Source: Eleftheria terrae
GTDB taxonomy: Bacteria; Pseudomonadota; Gammaproteobacteria; Burkholderiales; Burkholderiaceae_C
DNA length: 64,000 nt
Reading direction: 5' to 3'
Assembly: GCF_030419005.1 (NCBI RefSeq)
Contig: NZ_CP106951.1
Coordinates: 2,170,001-2,234,000 of the forward strand
Shown in pieces: positions 8,494 through 19,988 of this stretch. The notes beneath the pieces are model-generated. The model was not told the origin of the DNA. It worked only from the letters and a program-made list of their open reading frames with translations, and did not search any database. Every line of letters begins with the position of its first letter. Position 1 is the stretch's first letter. The translations under genes were made by a program, and so were the position numbers.

Positions 8494-9195
8494 TCAGCGC
8501 TTCGGACCTTCATAGGTGGAGCTGCGCAGGAACCCGGACGGCACACCGAGTGCGGAACTGCCGGCGAATTCCTTGTGCGCGTTCAGGTATTGGTCGAGCC
8601 GGGCATCGCGCAGCAGCGCGCCATTGCCAACGATGAGGGCAGGCTCGGCGGCATCGGCCGATGCCGAGGCCGACAGCGCCACCGGCTGGAGCGCCGACGC
8701 GGCCGACGAAGCTTGCGCCAGTTGCGCACCCTCGCCGGCCCCCGGGGGCACCGACAGCCGGGTCACGACCAGCACACCAGCCACCGCCATCACACCTGCC
8801 ACGGTGGCCATCGGCGCCACCCAGGATCGGCGCCGCGCCGGCACCGGGGTGCCGTTGGCGACCTGCACCGACGGCTGAAGCAGCTGGGGCTGCGCCGCCA
8901 CCGGGGCCGCCATGGGGGCGACCACCACCGGTTCTGCGGCCAGCCGCTCGCGCAGGCGGCTGAGGAAGACGTCGTCCCGGCCGCTGCCGCAGAGGTCTTC
9001 CGAGCGCATCACGTCGCCGATCAGGTGATAGGCATGCCAGGTTTCACAGGTTCCGGCGCGCGCACGCGCATCGTCCCGCCAGGCCGACAAGGCCAGGTGC
9101 AGTTCGTCGGCCGAAGCCTCGCCGTCGCTCAGCGCCGAAAGGCGTTCACGGGCTTCGGCGCTCAGGCCGCCTACTCGCAATCGATCCATAGACAT
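8494..9195 (-). CDS. rseA: Anti-sigma-E factor RseA/MucA
   Basis: Membrane-spanning anti-sigma factor that holds RpoE inactive. The ATG at 9195 was chosen because a GAGGAG ribosome site lies seven bases upstream, giving 233 residues; an earlier in-frame ATG at 9210 lacks a site. The N-terminal cytoplasmic RseA domain (about 10-85) shows LSALSDGEAS and ETWHAYHLIGDVMRSEDL. A single membrane helix lies at about 126-146, and the periplasmic part is short and Ala-rich. It lies 15 bases after rpoE and abuts rseB. The LxDGE-type start and context make the identity firm. Confidence 0.92.
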   Translation of the reverse strand: MSMDRLRVGGLSAEARERLSALSDGEASADELHLALSAWRDDARARAGTCETWHAYHLIGDVMRSEDLCGSGRDDVFLSRLRERLAAEPVVVAPMAAPVAAQPQLLQPSVQVANGTPVPARRRSWVAPMATVAGVMAVAGVLVVTRLSVPPGAGEGAQLAQASSAASALQPVALSASASADAAEPALIVGNGALLRDARLDQYLNAHKEFAGSSALGVPSGFLRSSTYEGPKR

Positions 9196-9210
9196 CACTG
9201 CACTCCTCAC

Positions 9211-9816
9211 TCACCAACGCCTGCCGTCCGGCGTGTCCAACAGCGGCCGCAAGCGCTCGGCAATGGCCTCGCGGGCACGAAAGATACGCGAACGGACTGT
9301 TCCGATCGGGCAATTCATCACTTCGGCGATCTCGTCATAGCTCAGGCCTTCGATCTCGCGCAGGGTGATGGCCTGGCGCAGATCCTCGGATAGCGCCTCG
9401 ATCGCTGCGTTCACCGTCGAGGCGATTTCCTTGCTCGCAAGCACGGCCTCCGGTGTTTCACCATCGCTTAGTTCGTTCTCGACGCGGGAAGTTTCGTCTT
9501 CGTCGTCAGCCGACGACAACGCCGTCTCGGTCACCAGCGGATCGCGCTTGAGTTCGACCAGCGACTTCTTCGCGGTGTTGACCGCGATGCGGTAGAGCCA
9601 GGTGTAGAACGCGCTCTCACCACGGAACTGCGGCAAAGCCCGGTAGGCCCGGATGAAGGTTTCCTGGGCAATGTCCTGGATCAGGTCGGCATCGCGCACC
9701 ATGCGGGCGATCAGGCGCTCGATCTTGCGCTGGTACTTGATCACCAGCAGCTCGAAAGCTTTCTGGTCACCGCGCTTGACGCGCTCAATCAACAAGACAT
9801 CGGCGTCAGCGCTCAT
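9211..9816 (-). CDS. rpoE: RNA polymerase sigma factor RpoE (ECF family)
   Basis: Extracytoplasmic-function sigma factor for the envelope-stress regulon. The protein has 201 residues. Sigma-2 (about 25-90) contains DLIQDIAQETFIRAYRALPQF and YTWLYRIAVNTAK. Sigma-4 (about 140-190) contains LREIEGLSYDEIAEVM and the GTVRSRIFRAREA recognition helix. Between them lies an acidic linker rich in Asp and Glu. The start overlaps the preceding membrane-protein gene by 11 bases. No clear sigma-E type promoter was found directly upstream, so it may be expressed from a promoter within or before that gene. Confidence 0.96.
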   Translation of the reverse strand: MSADADVLLIERVKRGDQKAFELLVIKYQRKIERLIARMVRDADLIQDIAQETFIRAYRALPQFRGESAFYTWLYRIAVNTAKKSLVELKRDPLVTETALSSADDEDETSRVENELSDGETPEAVLASKEIASTVNAAIEALSEDLRQAITLREIEGLSYDEIAEVMNCPIGTVRSRIFRAREAIAERLRPLLDTPDGRRW

Positions 9817-10306
9817 CCGTTGCGGGCTTCATTGCGGCCAGGGGGTCGGCCACGTGAGTGGGCGAATATAACGCACGGCGCAGGGCATGCCAGGCGAGCC
9901 CCGCCTGGGCGGCCTGCAACGGCAGCCAGGCGTCGCGCCCGCGAGCCCGGCCCGGTTCGGCCTGGGGCCGCAACCGCAGCAGCATCCACCCTTGCAGGTC
10001 GGCCACCACCTCTGCCCGGCCGCGATACAGCGGAGCATCGGGCTCCGCCAGGGACTGCCAATGCCAGCAGGCGCCGTCCCAGCGGAGGCGCAGGCCGGGC
10101 CGGCGCCACTCGGCGAGCACCGGCCAGCACACCAGCAGGACCGCCGCCGCAGCCGCCACCATGCCGAGGCCTGCCGGCATCCGGGGCCACACGCCGGACA
10201 GCCAGGCCATGCCAGATGCCAGTGCCGCAAGCGCCAGCACCGACACCATCACCCGGCAACGGATGCCCGGCTGGACCGTCAGCTCGAGTGCAGGTGCCGT
10301 GCGCAT
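9806..10306 (-). CDS. Hypothetical membrane protein overlapping rpoE
   Basis: A 166-residue frame (from the ATG at 10306; an upstream ATG at 10327 is possible) with two adjacent hydrophobic segments near the N-terminus, containing VMVSVLALAALASGMAWL and GLGMVAAAAAVLLVCWPVLA. A Trp/Arg-rich cytoplasmic tail follows (CWHWQSL, DLQGWMLLRLRP). The two short helices plus tail resemble YgfX/CptA-like proteins, but this is only a shape match. It starts 28 bases after fabF and overlaps the start of rpoE by 11 bases, so its translation may set sigma-factor synthesis. Confidence 0.65.
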   Translation of the reverse strand: MRTAPALELTVQPGIRCRVMVSVLALAALASGMAWLSGVWPRMPAGLGMVAAAAAVLLVCWPVLAEWRRPGLRLRWDGACWHWQSLAEPDAPLYRGRAEVVADLQGWMLLRLRPQAEPGRARGRDAWLPLQAAQAGLAWHALRRALYSPTHVADPLAAMKPATDER

Positions 10307-10333
10307 GCGGCGGCACGCTGTTGGCAAACGACC

Positions 10334-11578
10334 TCAGACTCGCTTGAAAACCAGCGAGCCGTTGGTGCCACCGAAACCAAAGTTGTTCTTCAGCGCCACG
10401 TCGATCTTCATCTCCCGCGCGGTGTTTGCGCAGTAGTCCAGGTCGCACTCGGGATCCTGGTTGAAGATGTTGATGGTCGGCGGCGACACCTGGTGATGCA
10501 GGGCCAGCACCGTGAAGGCCGACTCGATGCCCCCCGCGCCACCGAGCAGGTGGCCGGTCATGGACTTGGTCGAGTTCACCACCAGGCTGCGGGCAGCATC
10601 GCCAAACGCCGCCTTGATGGCATTGGTCTCGTTGACGTCGCCCAGCGGTGTGGACGTGCCGTGCGCATTCAGGTACTGCACCTGGTCGGCATTGATGCCG
10701 GAGTTGCGCAGTGCCGCCTGCATGGCCCGGCGCGGGCCCTCCACGTCGGGCGCCGTCATGTGGAAGGCATCGGCGCTCATGCCAAAGCCGGACAGCTCGG
10801 CGTAGATCTTGGCGCCGCGCTTCTTTGCGTGCTCGTATTCTTCGAGCACCAGCACGCCGGCACCCTCGCCTAGCACGAAGCCGTCGCGGTCCTTGTCCCA
10901 GGGGCGCGAAGCCGTCTTGGGATCGTCATTGCGGGTCGACAGGGCCCGTGCAGCCGCGAAGCCACCCACGCCCAGGGGCGAAACGGTGGATTCGGCGCCG
11001 CCGGCGATCATCACGTCGGCGTCACCGTATTCAATCAGGCGGCCTGCCTCGCCAATGCAATGCAGGCCGGTCGTGCAGGCGGTCACGATCGCCAGATTCG
11101 GCCCCTTGAAGCCGTACTGGATCGACACATGCCCGGAGATCATGTTGATGATGGACGCCGGCACGAAAAACGGCGAGATGCGCCGCGGGCCGCGGTTGGT
11201 CATCTCGGCGTGGGTTTCCTCGATCATCGGCAGGCCGCCGATGCCCGACCCGACCAGGCAGCCGATGCGCTCAGCCAGTTCCTCGCTCAGTGCATCGCCG
11301 GTGGGCAGGCCGCTGTCCCGCACCGCCTGTATGGAAGCCGCCAATCCGTAATGGATGAAGGTGTCCATGTGGCGGGCGTCCTTGCCCGGGATGTAGTCCT
11401 CGATGTTGAAGCCCCTCACCTCACCCGCGAAACGGCAGGAGAGGCTGCTGGCATCGAACTTGGAAATGCTGTCGATGCCGGACTTGCCAGCAAGGAGATT
11501 GGACCAGGACTCGGCCACCGTGTTGCCCACGGGGGTGACAAGGCCCAGGCCGGTCACGACGACACGACGACGGCTCAT
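10334..11578 (-). CDS. fabF: 3-oxoacyl-ACP synthase II
   Basis: Condensing enzyme of fatty-acid elongation: it adds malonyl-ACP to acyl-ACP, including the temperature-responsive elongation of unsaturated chains. The 414-residue length is typical. The nucleophile is Cys168 in VTACTTG. The two His residues follow in [11 protein letters not shown] and [12 protein letters not shown], and the C-terminal [11 protein letters not shown] is conserved. It lies 40 bases after acpP at the end of the fab cluster. Confidence 0.97.
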   Translation of the reverse strand: MSRRRVVVTGLGLVTPVGNTVAESWSNLLAGKSGIDSISKFDASSLSCRFAGEVRGFNIEDYIPGKDARHMDTFIHYGLAASIQAVRDSGLPTGDALSEELAERIGCLVGSGIGGLPMIEETHAEMTNRGPRRISPFFVPASIINMISGHVSIQYGFKGPNLAIVTACTTGLHCIGEAGRLIEYGDADVMIAGGAESTVSPLGVGGFAAARALSTRNDDPKTASRPWDKDRDGFVLGEGAGVLVLEEYEHAKKRGAKIYAELSGFGMSADAFHMTAPDVEGPRRAMQAALRNSGINADQVQYLNAHGTSTPLGDVNETNAIKAAFGDAARSLVVNSTKSMTGHLLGGAGGIESAFTVLALHHQVSPPTINIFNQDPECDLDYCANTAREMKIDVALKNNFGFGGTNGSLVFKRV

Positions 11579-11618
11579 GCGCTGGAATACTCTGTTCGGT
11601 CGGGAACCAGGGGGCCGA

Positions 11619-11876
<258 letters not shown>

Positions 11877-11892
11877 TCAAAAACAGCCCGTG

Positions 11893-11898
11893 ATTTTA
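11893..11898 (-). promoter_or_regulatory. -10-like box in the acpP leader
   Basis: The minus strand reads CGTAAAATC 35 bases upstream of acpP. The same word, with TAAAAT as core, stands before ychF and a close variant before lysS. No good -35 is visible at 17 bases. A separate acpP promoter would explain the high demand for the carrier. Confidence 0.35.
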
Positions 11899-11966
11899 CG
11901 GCCGATGCGGAGGCAGCTCGAAGTGCTCCGTCAAGCCGTGAACCCGGACGGGCTCTAGCCGGTTCG

Positions 11967-11983
11967 GCGCCGCGTTGCGGCGC
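11967..11983 (-). other. Hairpin directly after the fabG stop
   Basis: A 7-base perfect stem (GCGCCGC / GCGGCGC) with a 3-base loop begins at the base after the fabG stop codon. No T-run follows. It may be a processing or stability element between fabG and acpP, or a partial transcription block. Confidence 0.35.
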
Positions 11984-12733
11984 TCAGTTCATGTACATCC
12001 CGCCGTTGACGTGCAACTCGGTGCCCGTCACGTAACCGGCCTGCGGCGACGCGAGGAAGGCCACCGCATGTGCGATGTCCTCGGCACGGCCGAGCCGGCC
12101 CAGCGGAATCTGCCCCATCAGCGCTTCAGTCTGCTGCTGCGACAGGGCCTTGGTCATGTCGGTCTCGATGAAGCCGGGCGCGACACAGTTCACGGTGATG
12201 CCTCGGCTGCCCAGCTCACGCGCCAGCGAGCGCGTCATGCCTGCCACGCCGGCCTTGGCCGCTGCGTAGTTGGCCTGGCCGGGGTTGCCGCTTGCGCCCA
12301 CCACCGACGTGATGTTGACGATGCGCCCGTAGCGTTGCTTCATCATCGGCCGGATCACTGCACGGCTCAGGCGGAACACCGCCTTCAGGTTGGTGTCGAG
12401 GACCGCGTCCCAGTCATCGTCCTTCATGCGCATCGACAGGGTGTCGCGCGTGATGCCGGCATTGTTCACCAGCACATGCAGCGCGCCGAATTCCTTGACG
12501 ATGCCATCGACGGCCGCCTCGACGCCCGCGGCGTCGTTGACGTTCAGGCACAGGCCCCGGCAGCCGGCAAAGGCGCCGAGCGTGTCGCCAATGGTCGCTG
12601 CGCCGGCCTCGGACGTCGCCGTGCCCACCACCTTCATGCCCTTGCGCGCGAGCTCCAGCGCAATGGCGCGGCCGATGCCGCGTGTTGCGCCGGTGACCAG
12701 CGCCACCTGGCCGGTGCTGTCGATTTCGTTCAT
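11984..12733 (-). CDS. fabG: 3-oxoacyl-ACP reductase
   Basis: NADPH-dependent reductase of the fatty-acid cycle, a short-chain dehydrogenase. It has 249 residues. The cofactor motif TGATRGIG is at about 14-21 and the NNAG motif at 90-93. The catalytic set is Ser143, Tyr156 and Lys160 (YAAAK). The C-terminus ends with VNGGMYMN. Its start overlaps the fabD stop by four bases (ATGA), so translation is coupled. Confidence 0.97.
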   Translation of the reverse strand: MNEIDSTGQVALVTGATRGIGRAIALELARKGMKVVGTATSEAGAATIGDTLGAFAGCRGLCLNVNDAAGVEAAVDGIVKEFGALHVLVNNAGITRDTLSMRMKDDDWDAVLDTNLKAVFRLSRAVIRPMMKQRYGRIVNITSVVGASGNPGQANYAAAKAGVAGMTRSLARELGSRGITVNCVAPGFIETDMTKALSQQQTEALMGQIPLGRLGRAEDIAHAVAFLASPQAGYVTGTELHVNGGMYMN

Positions 12734-13668
12734 TGCAGCCCCCCCTTCACCTCGGCGAGCGACGCCGGGTCATAGACCGTGCCGGTGGTCAGCTCGGCAT
12801 CGATGCGTTTCACCATGCCGGCCAGGACCTTGCCCGGACCGCATTCGTACACCTGTCGAAGGCCACGGGCCTTGAGCGCCTGGATGGTCTCCACCCAGCG
12901 CACCGCGCCATAGGCCTGACGATACAGTGCATCGCGGATGGCGGCCGGCTCGGTCTCGATCCGCACGTCCACATTGTTGAGGACGTCGATGCCGCCCGCA
13001 TTGAAGTTGGTGCTTGCCAGCCGTTCGCGCAGCCGCACGGCGGCCGGCTCCATCAGGCTGGAATGGAAAGGCGCGGACACCGGCAGCGGCAACGCACGCT
13101 TGGCTCCCTTGGCCTTCAGCACCTCGCACGCCTTCTCGACCGCTGCCTTGGTACCGGCGATCACCGTCTGCTTGGGATCGTTGAAATTGACCGCCTCGAC
13201 GGCTTCGCCGACGGCAGCGGCCGCCTCGGCACACCCCTCACGCACCAGCGCGGCGTCAAGGCCGAGGATGGCTGCCATGCCGCCTGTGCCCACCGGCACT
13301 GCTTCCTGCATCGCCTGGGCGCGGAAGCGCACGAGCGGCAGCGCATCGGCCAGCGCCAGCGTGCCGGCGGCCACCAGTGCGGTGTACTCGCCGAGCGAGT
13401 GGCCGGCCATGATGGCCGGGCGCAAGCCGGTTTCCGCCAGCCAGGCGCGGTAGCAGGCGATGCCCGCGGTCAGCATGACCGGCTGCGTGTTGGTGGTGAG
13501 GTCGAGCGATTCCTTGGGGCCTTGCGCGATCAGCTGCGCGATGTCTTGCCCCAGGGCGTCGGAGGCTTCCTGCAGGGTCTCACGCACGGCCGGGTGGTCG
13601 CCCCAGGCATCGAGCATGCCGACGGATTGCGATCCCTGGCCGGGAAACACGAAGGCGAATGGACTCAT
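12730..13668 (-). CDS. fabD: Malonyl-CoA:ACP transacylase
   Basis: Transfers malonyl from CoA to ACP, supplying extender units for fatty acids. It has 312 residues. The N-terminus reads FVFPGQGSQ, the nucleophile is Ser91 in GHSLGEY, and the catalytic His lies in VSAPFHSSLM. The C-terminal AGMVKRI is also typical. It is followed by fabG with a four-base overlap and preceded by fabH after a 53-base gap. Confidence 0.97.
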   Translation of the reverse strand: MSPFAFVFPGQGSQSVGMLDAWGDHPAVRETLQEASDALGQDIAQLIAQGPKESLDLTTNTQPVMLTAGIACYRAWLAETGLRPAIMAGHSLGEYTALVAAGTLALADALPLVRFRAQAMQEAVPVGTGGMAAILGLDAALVREGCAEAAAAVGEAVEAVNFNDPKQTVIAGTKAAVEKACEVLKAKGAKRALPLPVSAPFHSSLMEPAAVRLRERLASTNFNAGGIDVLNNVDVRIETEPAAIRDALYRQAYGAVRWVETIQALKARGLRQVYECGPGKVLAGMVKRIDAELTTGTVYDPASLAEVKGGLQ

Positions 13669-13721
13669 CTCGGTTCAGTCGTTGAATCGGAGCGGGATGA
13701 AAGATGGAGGCGGGGTCCGGC

Positions 13722-14714
13722 TCAGAAATCGAGCAGCACCGCTCCCCAGGTGAAGCCACCGCCGACACCTTCCAGCATCACGGTGTCGCCGCGCCGGATG
13801 CGGCCGCCGCGCACGGCATGGTCGAGGGCCAACGGAATCGAGGCAGCCGAGGTGTTGCCATGTTCGTCCACCGTGGCCACGAGCTTGTCCATCGGCAGCT
13901 TGAGCTTCTTGGCGGTGCCTTGCATGATGCGGATGTTCGCCTGGTGCGGAATCAGCCAGTCGATGTCCGCTTCGGTGCGGCCCGCCTTCTCGAGCACGGA
14001 ACGCGCCACCTGCTCCAGCACGCCAACGGCCAGCTTGAACACGGCCTGCCCGTCCATCTTGAGCAGGGGATCACCGAGCACCGCGCCCCCGGCCACCGTG
14101 CCGGGCGTGCACAGGATGCCGACATGGCGGCCGTCCGCGTGCAACTCGCTGGCCAACAGGCCAGGTGCAGTGCTGGCTTCCAGCACCACCGCCCCCGCAC
14201 CATCGCCGAACAGCACGCAGGTGGTGCGGTCGTTGAAGTCCAGGATGCGCGAGAAGACCTCGGCACCGATCACAAGCGCCTTGCGTGCCGCGCCCGACTT
14301 GATCATCGAGTCGGCCACCGTCAGTGCGTAGACGAAGCCCGAGCAGACCGCCTGCACGTCGAAGGCGGCACAACCGTGCACCCCGAGCTTCTGCTGCACC
14401 AGACAGGCGGTGGACGGAAAGATCATGTCCGGCGTGGAAGTCGCGACGATGATCAGGTCGATGTCCGCGGCGCTGACGCCTGCGGCTTCCAGCGCATGAC
14501 GGGCCGCCTGCGTGGCCAGGTCACTGGAGGCGACGCTCGGCTCGGCGAAGTAGCGGGCACGGATGCCGGTGCGCTCGACGATCCACTCGTCGGACGTCTC
14601 GATGCCCCGCTTGGCGAGGTCGGCCGCGAAGTCCGCATTGCTGACACGCTTGGGCGGCAGATAGCTGCCGGTGCCGGCGATGCGGGAATATATGGAAGAT
14701 GAAGAAACGGTCAT
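13722..14714 (-). CDS. fabH: 3-oxoacyl-ACP synthase III
   Basis: Initiates fatty-acid synthesis by condensing acetyl-CoA (or another short acyl-CoA) with malonyl-ACP. It has 330 residues. The active Cys124 is in [11 protein letters not shown], the His in PHQANIRIM and the Asn in EHGNTSAAS. The family start [13 protein letters not shown] is near residue 14, so the first dozen residues are an extension and a later start is possible. It overlaps the plsX stop by four bases (ATGA). Confidence 0.97.
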   Translation of the reverse strand: MTVSSSSIYSRIAGTGSYLPPKRVSNADFAADLAKRGIETSDEWIVERTGIRARYFAEPSVASSDLATQAARHALEAAGVSAADIDLIIVATSTPDMIFPSTACLVQQKLGVHGCAAFDVQAVCSGFVYALTVADSMIKSGAARKALVIGAEVFSRILDFNDRTTCVLFGDGAGAVVLEASTAPGLLASELHADGRHVGILCTPGTVAGGAVLGDPLLKMDGQAVFKLAVGVLEQVARSVLEKAGRTEADIDWLIPHQANIRIMQGTAKKLKLPMDKLVATVDEHGNTSAASIPLALDHAVRGGRIRRGDTVMLEGVGGGFTWGAVLLDF

Positions 14715-15820
14715 GCAGTAGAGGCGACCCGTACCGGATCCTCTGCAGCCGCCGATGACGGCAAGGCCTGCAGAGTCTCCAGGATCTGGTCATGCACCCG
14801 GTCGAGCAACCGGTTTCGGGCCGCATCATACGCCCGATTCAAGGCTTGCTCGAAAGCGAAGGCGTCTGCCGAGCCATGGCTCTTGAAGACCAGCCCACGC
14901 AGACCCAGCAGCGCCGCGCCGTTGTAGCGTCGGTAATCGACGCGATTCTTGAAGTGCTTCAACACCGGCAGCGCGACGATGGCAGCCAGCTTGGTGAAGA
15001 CGTTGCGGGTGAATTCCTGCTTGATGAAGCTCGACAGCATCGACGCCAGGCCCTCGGAGGCCTTCAGCACCACATTGCCGACGAAGCCGTCGCAAACGAC
15101 GATGTCGGTGGTGCCCTTGAAGATGTCGTTGCCCTCGACGTTGCCGTAGAAGTTCACATGACCGGCCTCGGCCACCGAACGCAGCAACTCCCCGGCACGC
15201 TTGATCGTGTCGCTGCCCTTGATCGCCTCTTCGCCGATGTTCAGCAGGCCGACCGTCGGACTGGCCTTGCCTTCGACGGCGGCCACCAGCGCACTGCCCA
15301 TCAGGGCAAACTGCAGCAGGTGGTGCGGCTCGCAATCGACATTGGCGCCCAGGTCCAGCACCGTGGTGTAGCCGTCCTTTTGGTTCGGCATCACGGTGGC
15401 AATGGCGGGTCGGTCGATGCCGTCCAGCGTCTTCAATAGATAGCGGGACACCGCCATCAGGGCGCCAGTGTTGCCGGCAGAGACGCAAGCGTCGGCCGCC
15501 GTGGCACCGCCCTCACCCGGCTTGACCTGGGTGATGGCGACACGCATGGACGAATCCTTCTTGCGGCGCAGGGCCACCTCGACGGGATCGTCCATCTCGA
15601 CCACTTCACTGGCCGCGACCACAGTGCAACGCGCCCAGCCCCGCGCAAGCGCCAACGCCTCGGGGCGGCCGACCAGGATCAGCTCGACACCGGGATGCGC
15701 GCGCAGGAAGGCTTCGCAGGCAGGCAGGGTCACCGACGGACCAAAGTCGCCACCCATGCAGTCCACGGCAATGCGCACGGAACGCATTGCCCGCGGAGAA
15801 ACATCAGCAGAGGAATTCAT
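14711..15820 (-). CDS. plsX: Phosphate acyltransferase PlsX
   Basis: Converts acyl-ACP to acyl-phosphate, the acyl donor for glycerol-3-phosphate acylation in phospholipid synthesis. From the ATG at 15820 the protein has 369 residues. The family start is [12 protein letters not shown], followed by [37 protein letters not shown] and [14 protein letters not shown] second ATG beginning MRSVRIAVD is an equally plausible start, since neither has a strong ribosome site. It lies between rpmF and fabH. Confidence 0.95.
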   Translation of the reverse strand: MNSSADVSPRAMRSVRIAVDCMGGDFGPSVTLPACEAFLRAHPGVELILVGRPEALALARGWARCTVVAASEVVEMDDPVEVALRRKKDSSMRVAITQVKPGEGGATAADACVSAGNTGALMAVSRYLLKTLDGIDRPAIATVMPNQKDGYTTVLDLGANVDCEPHHLLQFALMGSALVAAVEGKASPTVGLLNIGEEAIKGSDTIKRAGELLRSVAEAGHVNFYGNVEGNDIFKGTTDIVVCDGFVGNVVLKASEGLASMLSSFIKQEFTRNVFTKLAAIVALPVLKHFKNRVDYRRYNGAALLGLRGLVFKSHGSADAFAFEQALNRAYDAARNRLLDRVHDQILETLQALPSSAAAEDPVRVASTA

Positions 15821-15993
15821 CGCTGGAACCGGAGATACCGGAAAAGGTCGGCCCTCAGGCCCACCCCGCCGCGCCCCGAGCAGCGCTCGCCGGGCCCACC
15901 AAAGCAAGGACTGCAACAGGCAGCGACCCGCTGAAACATCGCCTCAAAGGCCGCATGCTCCGGCAGGCCGACCCGCCGCCCCGATCGCACGGA

Positions 15994-16176
15994 TCAGGCG
16001 TCAGCCTTGGTCTTGAGGACCTTGCGACCGCGGTAGAAACCGTTCGGGCTGATGTGGTGACGGAGATGGGTTTCGCCGGTGGTCGGCTCGATCGCGGTCC
16101 CCGGGGTCTCCAGGTGTTGGTGGGCGCGGTGCATACCACGCTTAGACGGCGATTTTTTGTTCTGTTGAACGGCCAT
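15994..16176 (-). CDS. rpmF: 50S ribosomal protein L32
   Basis: Small ribosomal protein of 60 residues with the family pattern [18 protein letters not shown] at the start. It has no cysteines, so it is the zinc-free type. The ATG at 16176 has an AAGGAG ribosome site. It lies between the DUF177 gene and plsX, the usual arrangement linking ribosome and lipid synthesis. The frame remains open upstream but only as GC-rich noise. Confidence 0.97.
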   Translation of the reverse strand: MAVQQNKKSPSKRGMHRAHQHLETPGTAIEPTTGETHLRHHISPNGFYRGRKVLKTKADA

Positions 16177-16200
16177 GGCTCGCTCCTTGGAAAACCCGAG

Positions 16201-16206
16201 ATTGTA
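16201..16206 (-). promoter_or_regulatory. -10-like box upstream of rpmF
   Basis: The minus strand reads TACAAT 25 bases before the rpmF start codon. The -35 region is poor (GGCGTT at 17 bases). It may give rpmF its own start of transcription in the 175-base gap after DUF177. Apart from this and the rpmF ribosome site nothing was recognised in that gap. Confidence 0.35.
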
Positions 16207-16351
16207 GCAGCTGTGAAGCAAACAACGCCAGTGGCAAATCGCGCCGAAACGCGAGACGCGGGGCAGGAGTGCACAACACCGGCCCCGGACGCGGGCGCAC
16301 GCTTGCATGCCAACCGGCCCCATGCCGCCGCCCGTGGCCGCGGCGCGCGGC

Positions 16352-16918
16352 TCACGACGGCTTCTTGTTCTTCAGTTGCGCCAGCACCGCAAAGGGATTC
16401 TTTTTCTCGCCCGGGGCGTCGGCTTCCGGCGCCAGGGACTCGGGGTCGGTGCTGGCCTGCAGTGGCGCGGGACAGACTTCATGGCGAGGCACCAGAGGCA
16501 GCGCCAGGATCAACTCGTCCTCGACCAGTTCTTGCAGATTGAGGCTGCGCGAGATGGCCAGCACGTCTTCCTCGCTGTCGGCATCCACCTCGGCTGCCAG
16601 CCGCTCGTCGGCCACGAAGCGGAAGTCGCGCTCGACCTCGAGCTCCGCCTCCACCGGCTTCAGGCAGCGCTGGCATTCCAGCGAGATGCGAGTGTGGGCC
16701 CGCAGGTGCATCCACAGCTCCGGCTCGCCGCCGCGCCGTGGCACCTGCTTGCCGGCCGCCGACCAATCCACCGGTTGGTCGCCGGCAGGCGCATCGGAAT
16801 GGGCCTCTTCTGCCAGCCGGGACAGCGAGGCCAGCGGCCACTGGCCCTGCAAGGCGGCCTCGTCCTGGATGAATGCCTGGACGTCCAGGCGCAACGGATT
16901 GAACTCTCTTGCCTTCAT
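16352..16918 (-). CDS. DUF177 (YceD-type) protein
   Basis: A 188-residue protein of the DUF177 family, which almost always precedes rpmF. Members have been linked to 23S rRNA or ribosome accumulation, but the molecular role is not settled. The signature [20 protein letters not shown] is at about 84-103 with two Cys, followed by an acidic stretch ([12 protein letters not shown]) and the C-terminal [13 protein letters not shown]. The start [13 protein letters not shown] at 16918 fits the family. It is divergent from maf, with 48 bases between the two starts. Confidence 0.88.
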   Translation of the reverse strand: MKAREFNPLRLDVQAFIQDEAALQGQWPLASLSRLAEEAHSDAPAGDQPVDWSAAGKQVPRRGGEPELWMHLRAHTRISLECQRCLKPVEAELEVERDFRFVADERLAAEVDADSEEDVLAISRSLNLQELVEDELILALPLVPRHEVCPAPLQASTDPESLAPEADAPGEKKNPFAVLAQLKNKKPS

Positions 16919-16966
16919 CCGGGCAGTGTAGCCTTGCCGCCCTTGGCCGCCGCGACGTGAAGGACA

Positions 16967-17611
16967 ATGCCGCCCATGTCTGCTTCCGACTTCCCCACGG
17001 CGCCCGTGCGCGCCCTCATCCTGGCCTCCACTTCCCGTTATCGGCGAGAACTCCTGCAGCGGCTGGGCCTGCCGTTCGACGTGCAAGCGCCGCAGGTGGA
17101 CGAGACGCCGGGCGCCGGCGAAGCCCCCGCGGCGCTGGCCGAACGCCTGGCCCTGGCAAAGGCAGCCGCCGTCGCTGCGCTGCATCCCCAGGCGGTGGTC
17201 ATCGGCTCCGACCAGGTGGCGGACCTGGCCGGTGAGCCCATCGGCAAGCCGGGCGACCATGCCCGCGCCGCCGAGCAATTGCGCCGCATGAGCGGCCAGG
17301 CGGTGGTGTTCCACACCGGCGTGGCGGTGGTGTGCGCAGCCAGCGGCCTGCAAGCGGTGCGGCGGGTGCCGGTGACGGTGCGCTTTCGCGCGCTGGGGCA
17401 TGCCGAGATCGAACGCTACCTGCGCGCGGAGCAACCCTATGACTGCGCCGGCAGCGCCAAGGCAGAAGGCCTGGGCATTGCCCTGCTCGACGCGATCGAG
17501 TCCGACGACCCGACGGCCCTGATCGGCCTGCCGCTGATCCAGACCTGCGCCCTGCTGCGCACCGCGGGCCTCGACCCCCTGGCCGCCGCGGGATCGGGAG
17601 CGAGCGAATGA
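16967..17611 (+). CDS. Maf-like nucleotide pyrophosphatase
   Basis: Nucleoside triphosphate pyrophosphatase of the Maf/YceF subgroup, which removes modified nucleotides such as 7-methyl-GTP. The protein has 214 residues from the first ATG (16967); the ATG at 16976 (MSASDFP) may be the true start. The substrate loop ASTSRYRRELL is at about 20-30, QVDETPGAGE follows, and the acidic catalytic region reads IGSDQVADLAGEPIGKPG. The C-terminal GIALLDAIESDDPTALIGLPL is typical. It overlaps the next gene by four bases. Confidence 0.88.
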   Translation: MPPMSASDFPTAPVRALILASTSRYRRELLQRLGLPFDVQAPQVDETPGAGEAPAALAERLALAKAAAVAALHPQAVVIGSDQVADLAGEPIGKPGDHARAAEQLRRMSGQAVVFHTGVAVVCAASGLQAVRRVPVTVRFRALGHAEIERYLRAEQPYDCAGSAKAEGLGIALLDAIESDDPTALIGLPLIQTCALLRTAGLDPLAAAGSGASE

Positions 17612-18393
17612 CAGGCAAGCTCTACCTCGTGCCGACGCCGCTCGATTTCGGCACCCTGGGCAGCGACACCGCCGCGCCCGACCTGCGGGACGTCCTGCCC
17701 CTGCAGACGCTGCAAGTCGCAGCGAGGCTGGGCCACTGGGTGGCCGAGAACGCGAAGACAACCCGTGCCTTCTTGAAGCGGGTGCATGCGGTGGTGCCGC
17801 TGGCGCAGGCGCTGCAGGACATCCGCATCCAGGAGCTGCCGCGTCCGCCGAAGGGAGGCGCGGCCAGCCGCCAGGCGGCGCCGGCCGCCGACGTGCTCGA
17901 CGGCCTGCTCGCCGCAGCCCTGCAGGGCCATGATGTCGGGCTGGTGTCGGAGGCCGGCATGCCGGCCATCGCCGACCCGGGCGCGGAGCTGGTGCGGCGG
18001 GCCCACGAGCTGGGACTGCAAGTGCTGCCGCTGGTGGGCCCCTCGGCCTTGCTGCTGGCGCTGGCGGCCAGCGGCATGAACGGGCAGAGCTTTGCCTTCG
18101 TCGGCTACCTGCCGGTGGAAGAGGCGGCACGCGCTGCGCGCATCCGCGAGCTGGAGGCACTGGCGCGGCGCAGCGGGCAGACGCAGATGATGATCGAGAC
18201 CCCCTACCGCAACCCGGCGCTGCTGGCCGCGCTGCTGGCGAACCTGCAAGCGGCCACCCGGCTGTCGGTGGCCTGCGGGCTGACGCTTGCCTCAGGCTGG
18301 AACCGTTCGATGACGGTGCAGGGGTGGAAGCAGCCGGGGGCACCTGCCCTGCCGGCCGACGTACCGGCCGTCTTTGCGATCCACGGCGCCTGA
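17608..18393 (+). CDS. RsmI-like SAM-dependent methyltransferase
   Basis: Tetrapyrrole-methylase-fold protein of 261 residues, related to RsmI, which 2'-O-methylates 16S rRNA C1402. Family marks are KLYLVPTPL at the start, GLVSEAGMPAIADPGAELV in the middle, LVGPSALLLALAASGMNGQ and FAFVGYLPVE. The region between residues 25 and 90 differs from classical RsmI, so it belongs to a YraL-like side branch; the exact substrate is unproven. It starts on the last bases of the Maf gene (ATGA). It is convergent with rhlE, with a 97-base gap in which no terminator was seen. Confidence 0.8.
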   Translation: MTGKLYLVPTPLDFGTLGSDTAAPDLRDVLPLQTLQVAARLGHWVAENAKTTRAFLKRVHAVVPLAQALQDIRIQELPRPPKGGAASRQAAPAADVLDGLLAAALQGHDVGLVSEAGMPAIADPGAELVRRAHELGLQVLPLVGPSALLLALAASGMNGQSFAFVGYLPVEEAARAARIRELEALARRSGQTQMMIETPYRNPALLAALLANLQAATRLSVACGLTLASGWNRSMTVQGWKQPGAPALPADVPAVFAIHGA

Positions 18394-18490
18394 CCGCGCC
18401 GGGCTGGCCTGGGCTCTGCGACCGCGGTGGCAGCCGCTGGATTCAGGCGGCCTCAGGCAACCTCGGGCGGCTGCCGGACCGGGCTCCGGC

Positions 18491-19939
<1,449 letters not shown>

Positions 19940-19988
19940 AAGTAGCACATTATCGTCCAGGCTGCCGTGCCATGGCTTTTCTGGGTGC

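Noticed and set aside
6985..9393. An 802-codon plus-strand frame opposite mucD, rseB and rseA
   Set aside because: Shadow of three well-supported genes; the translation is Arg/His/Gly-rich noise.
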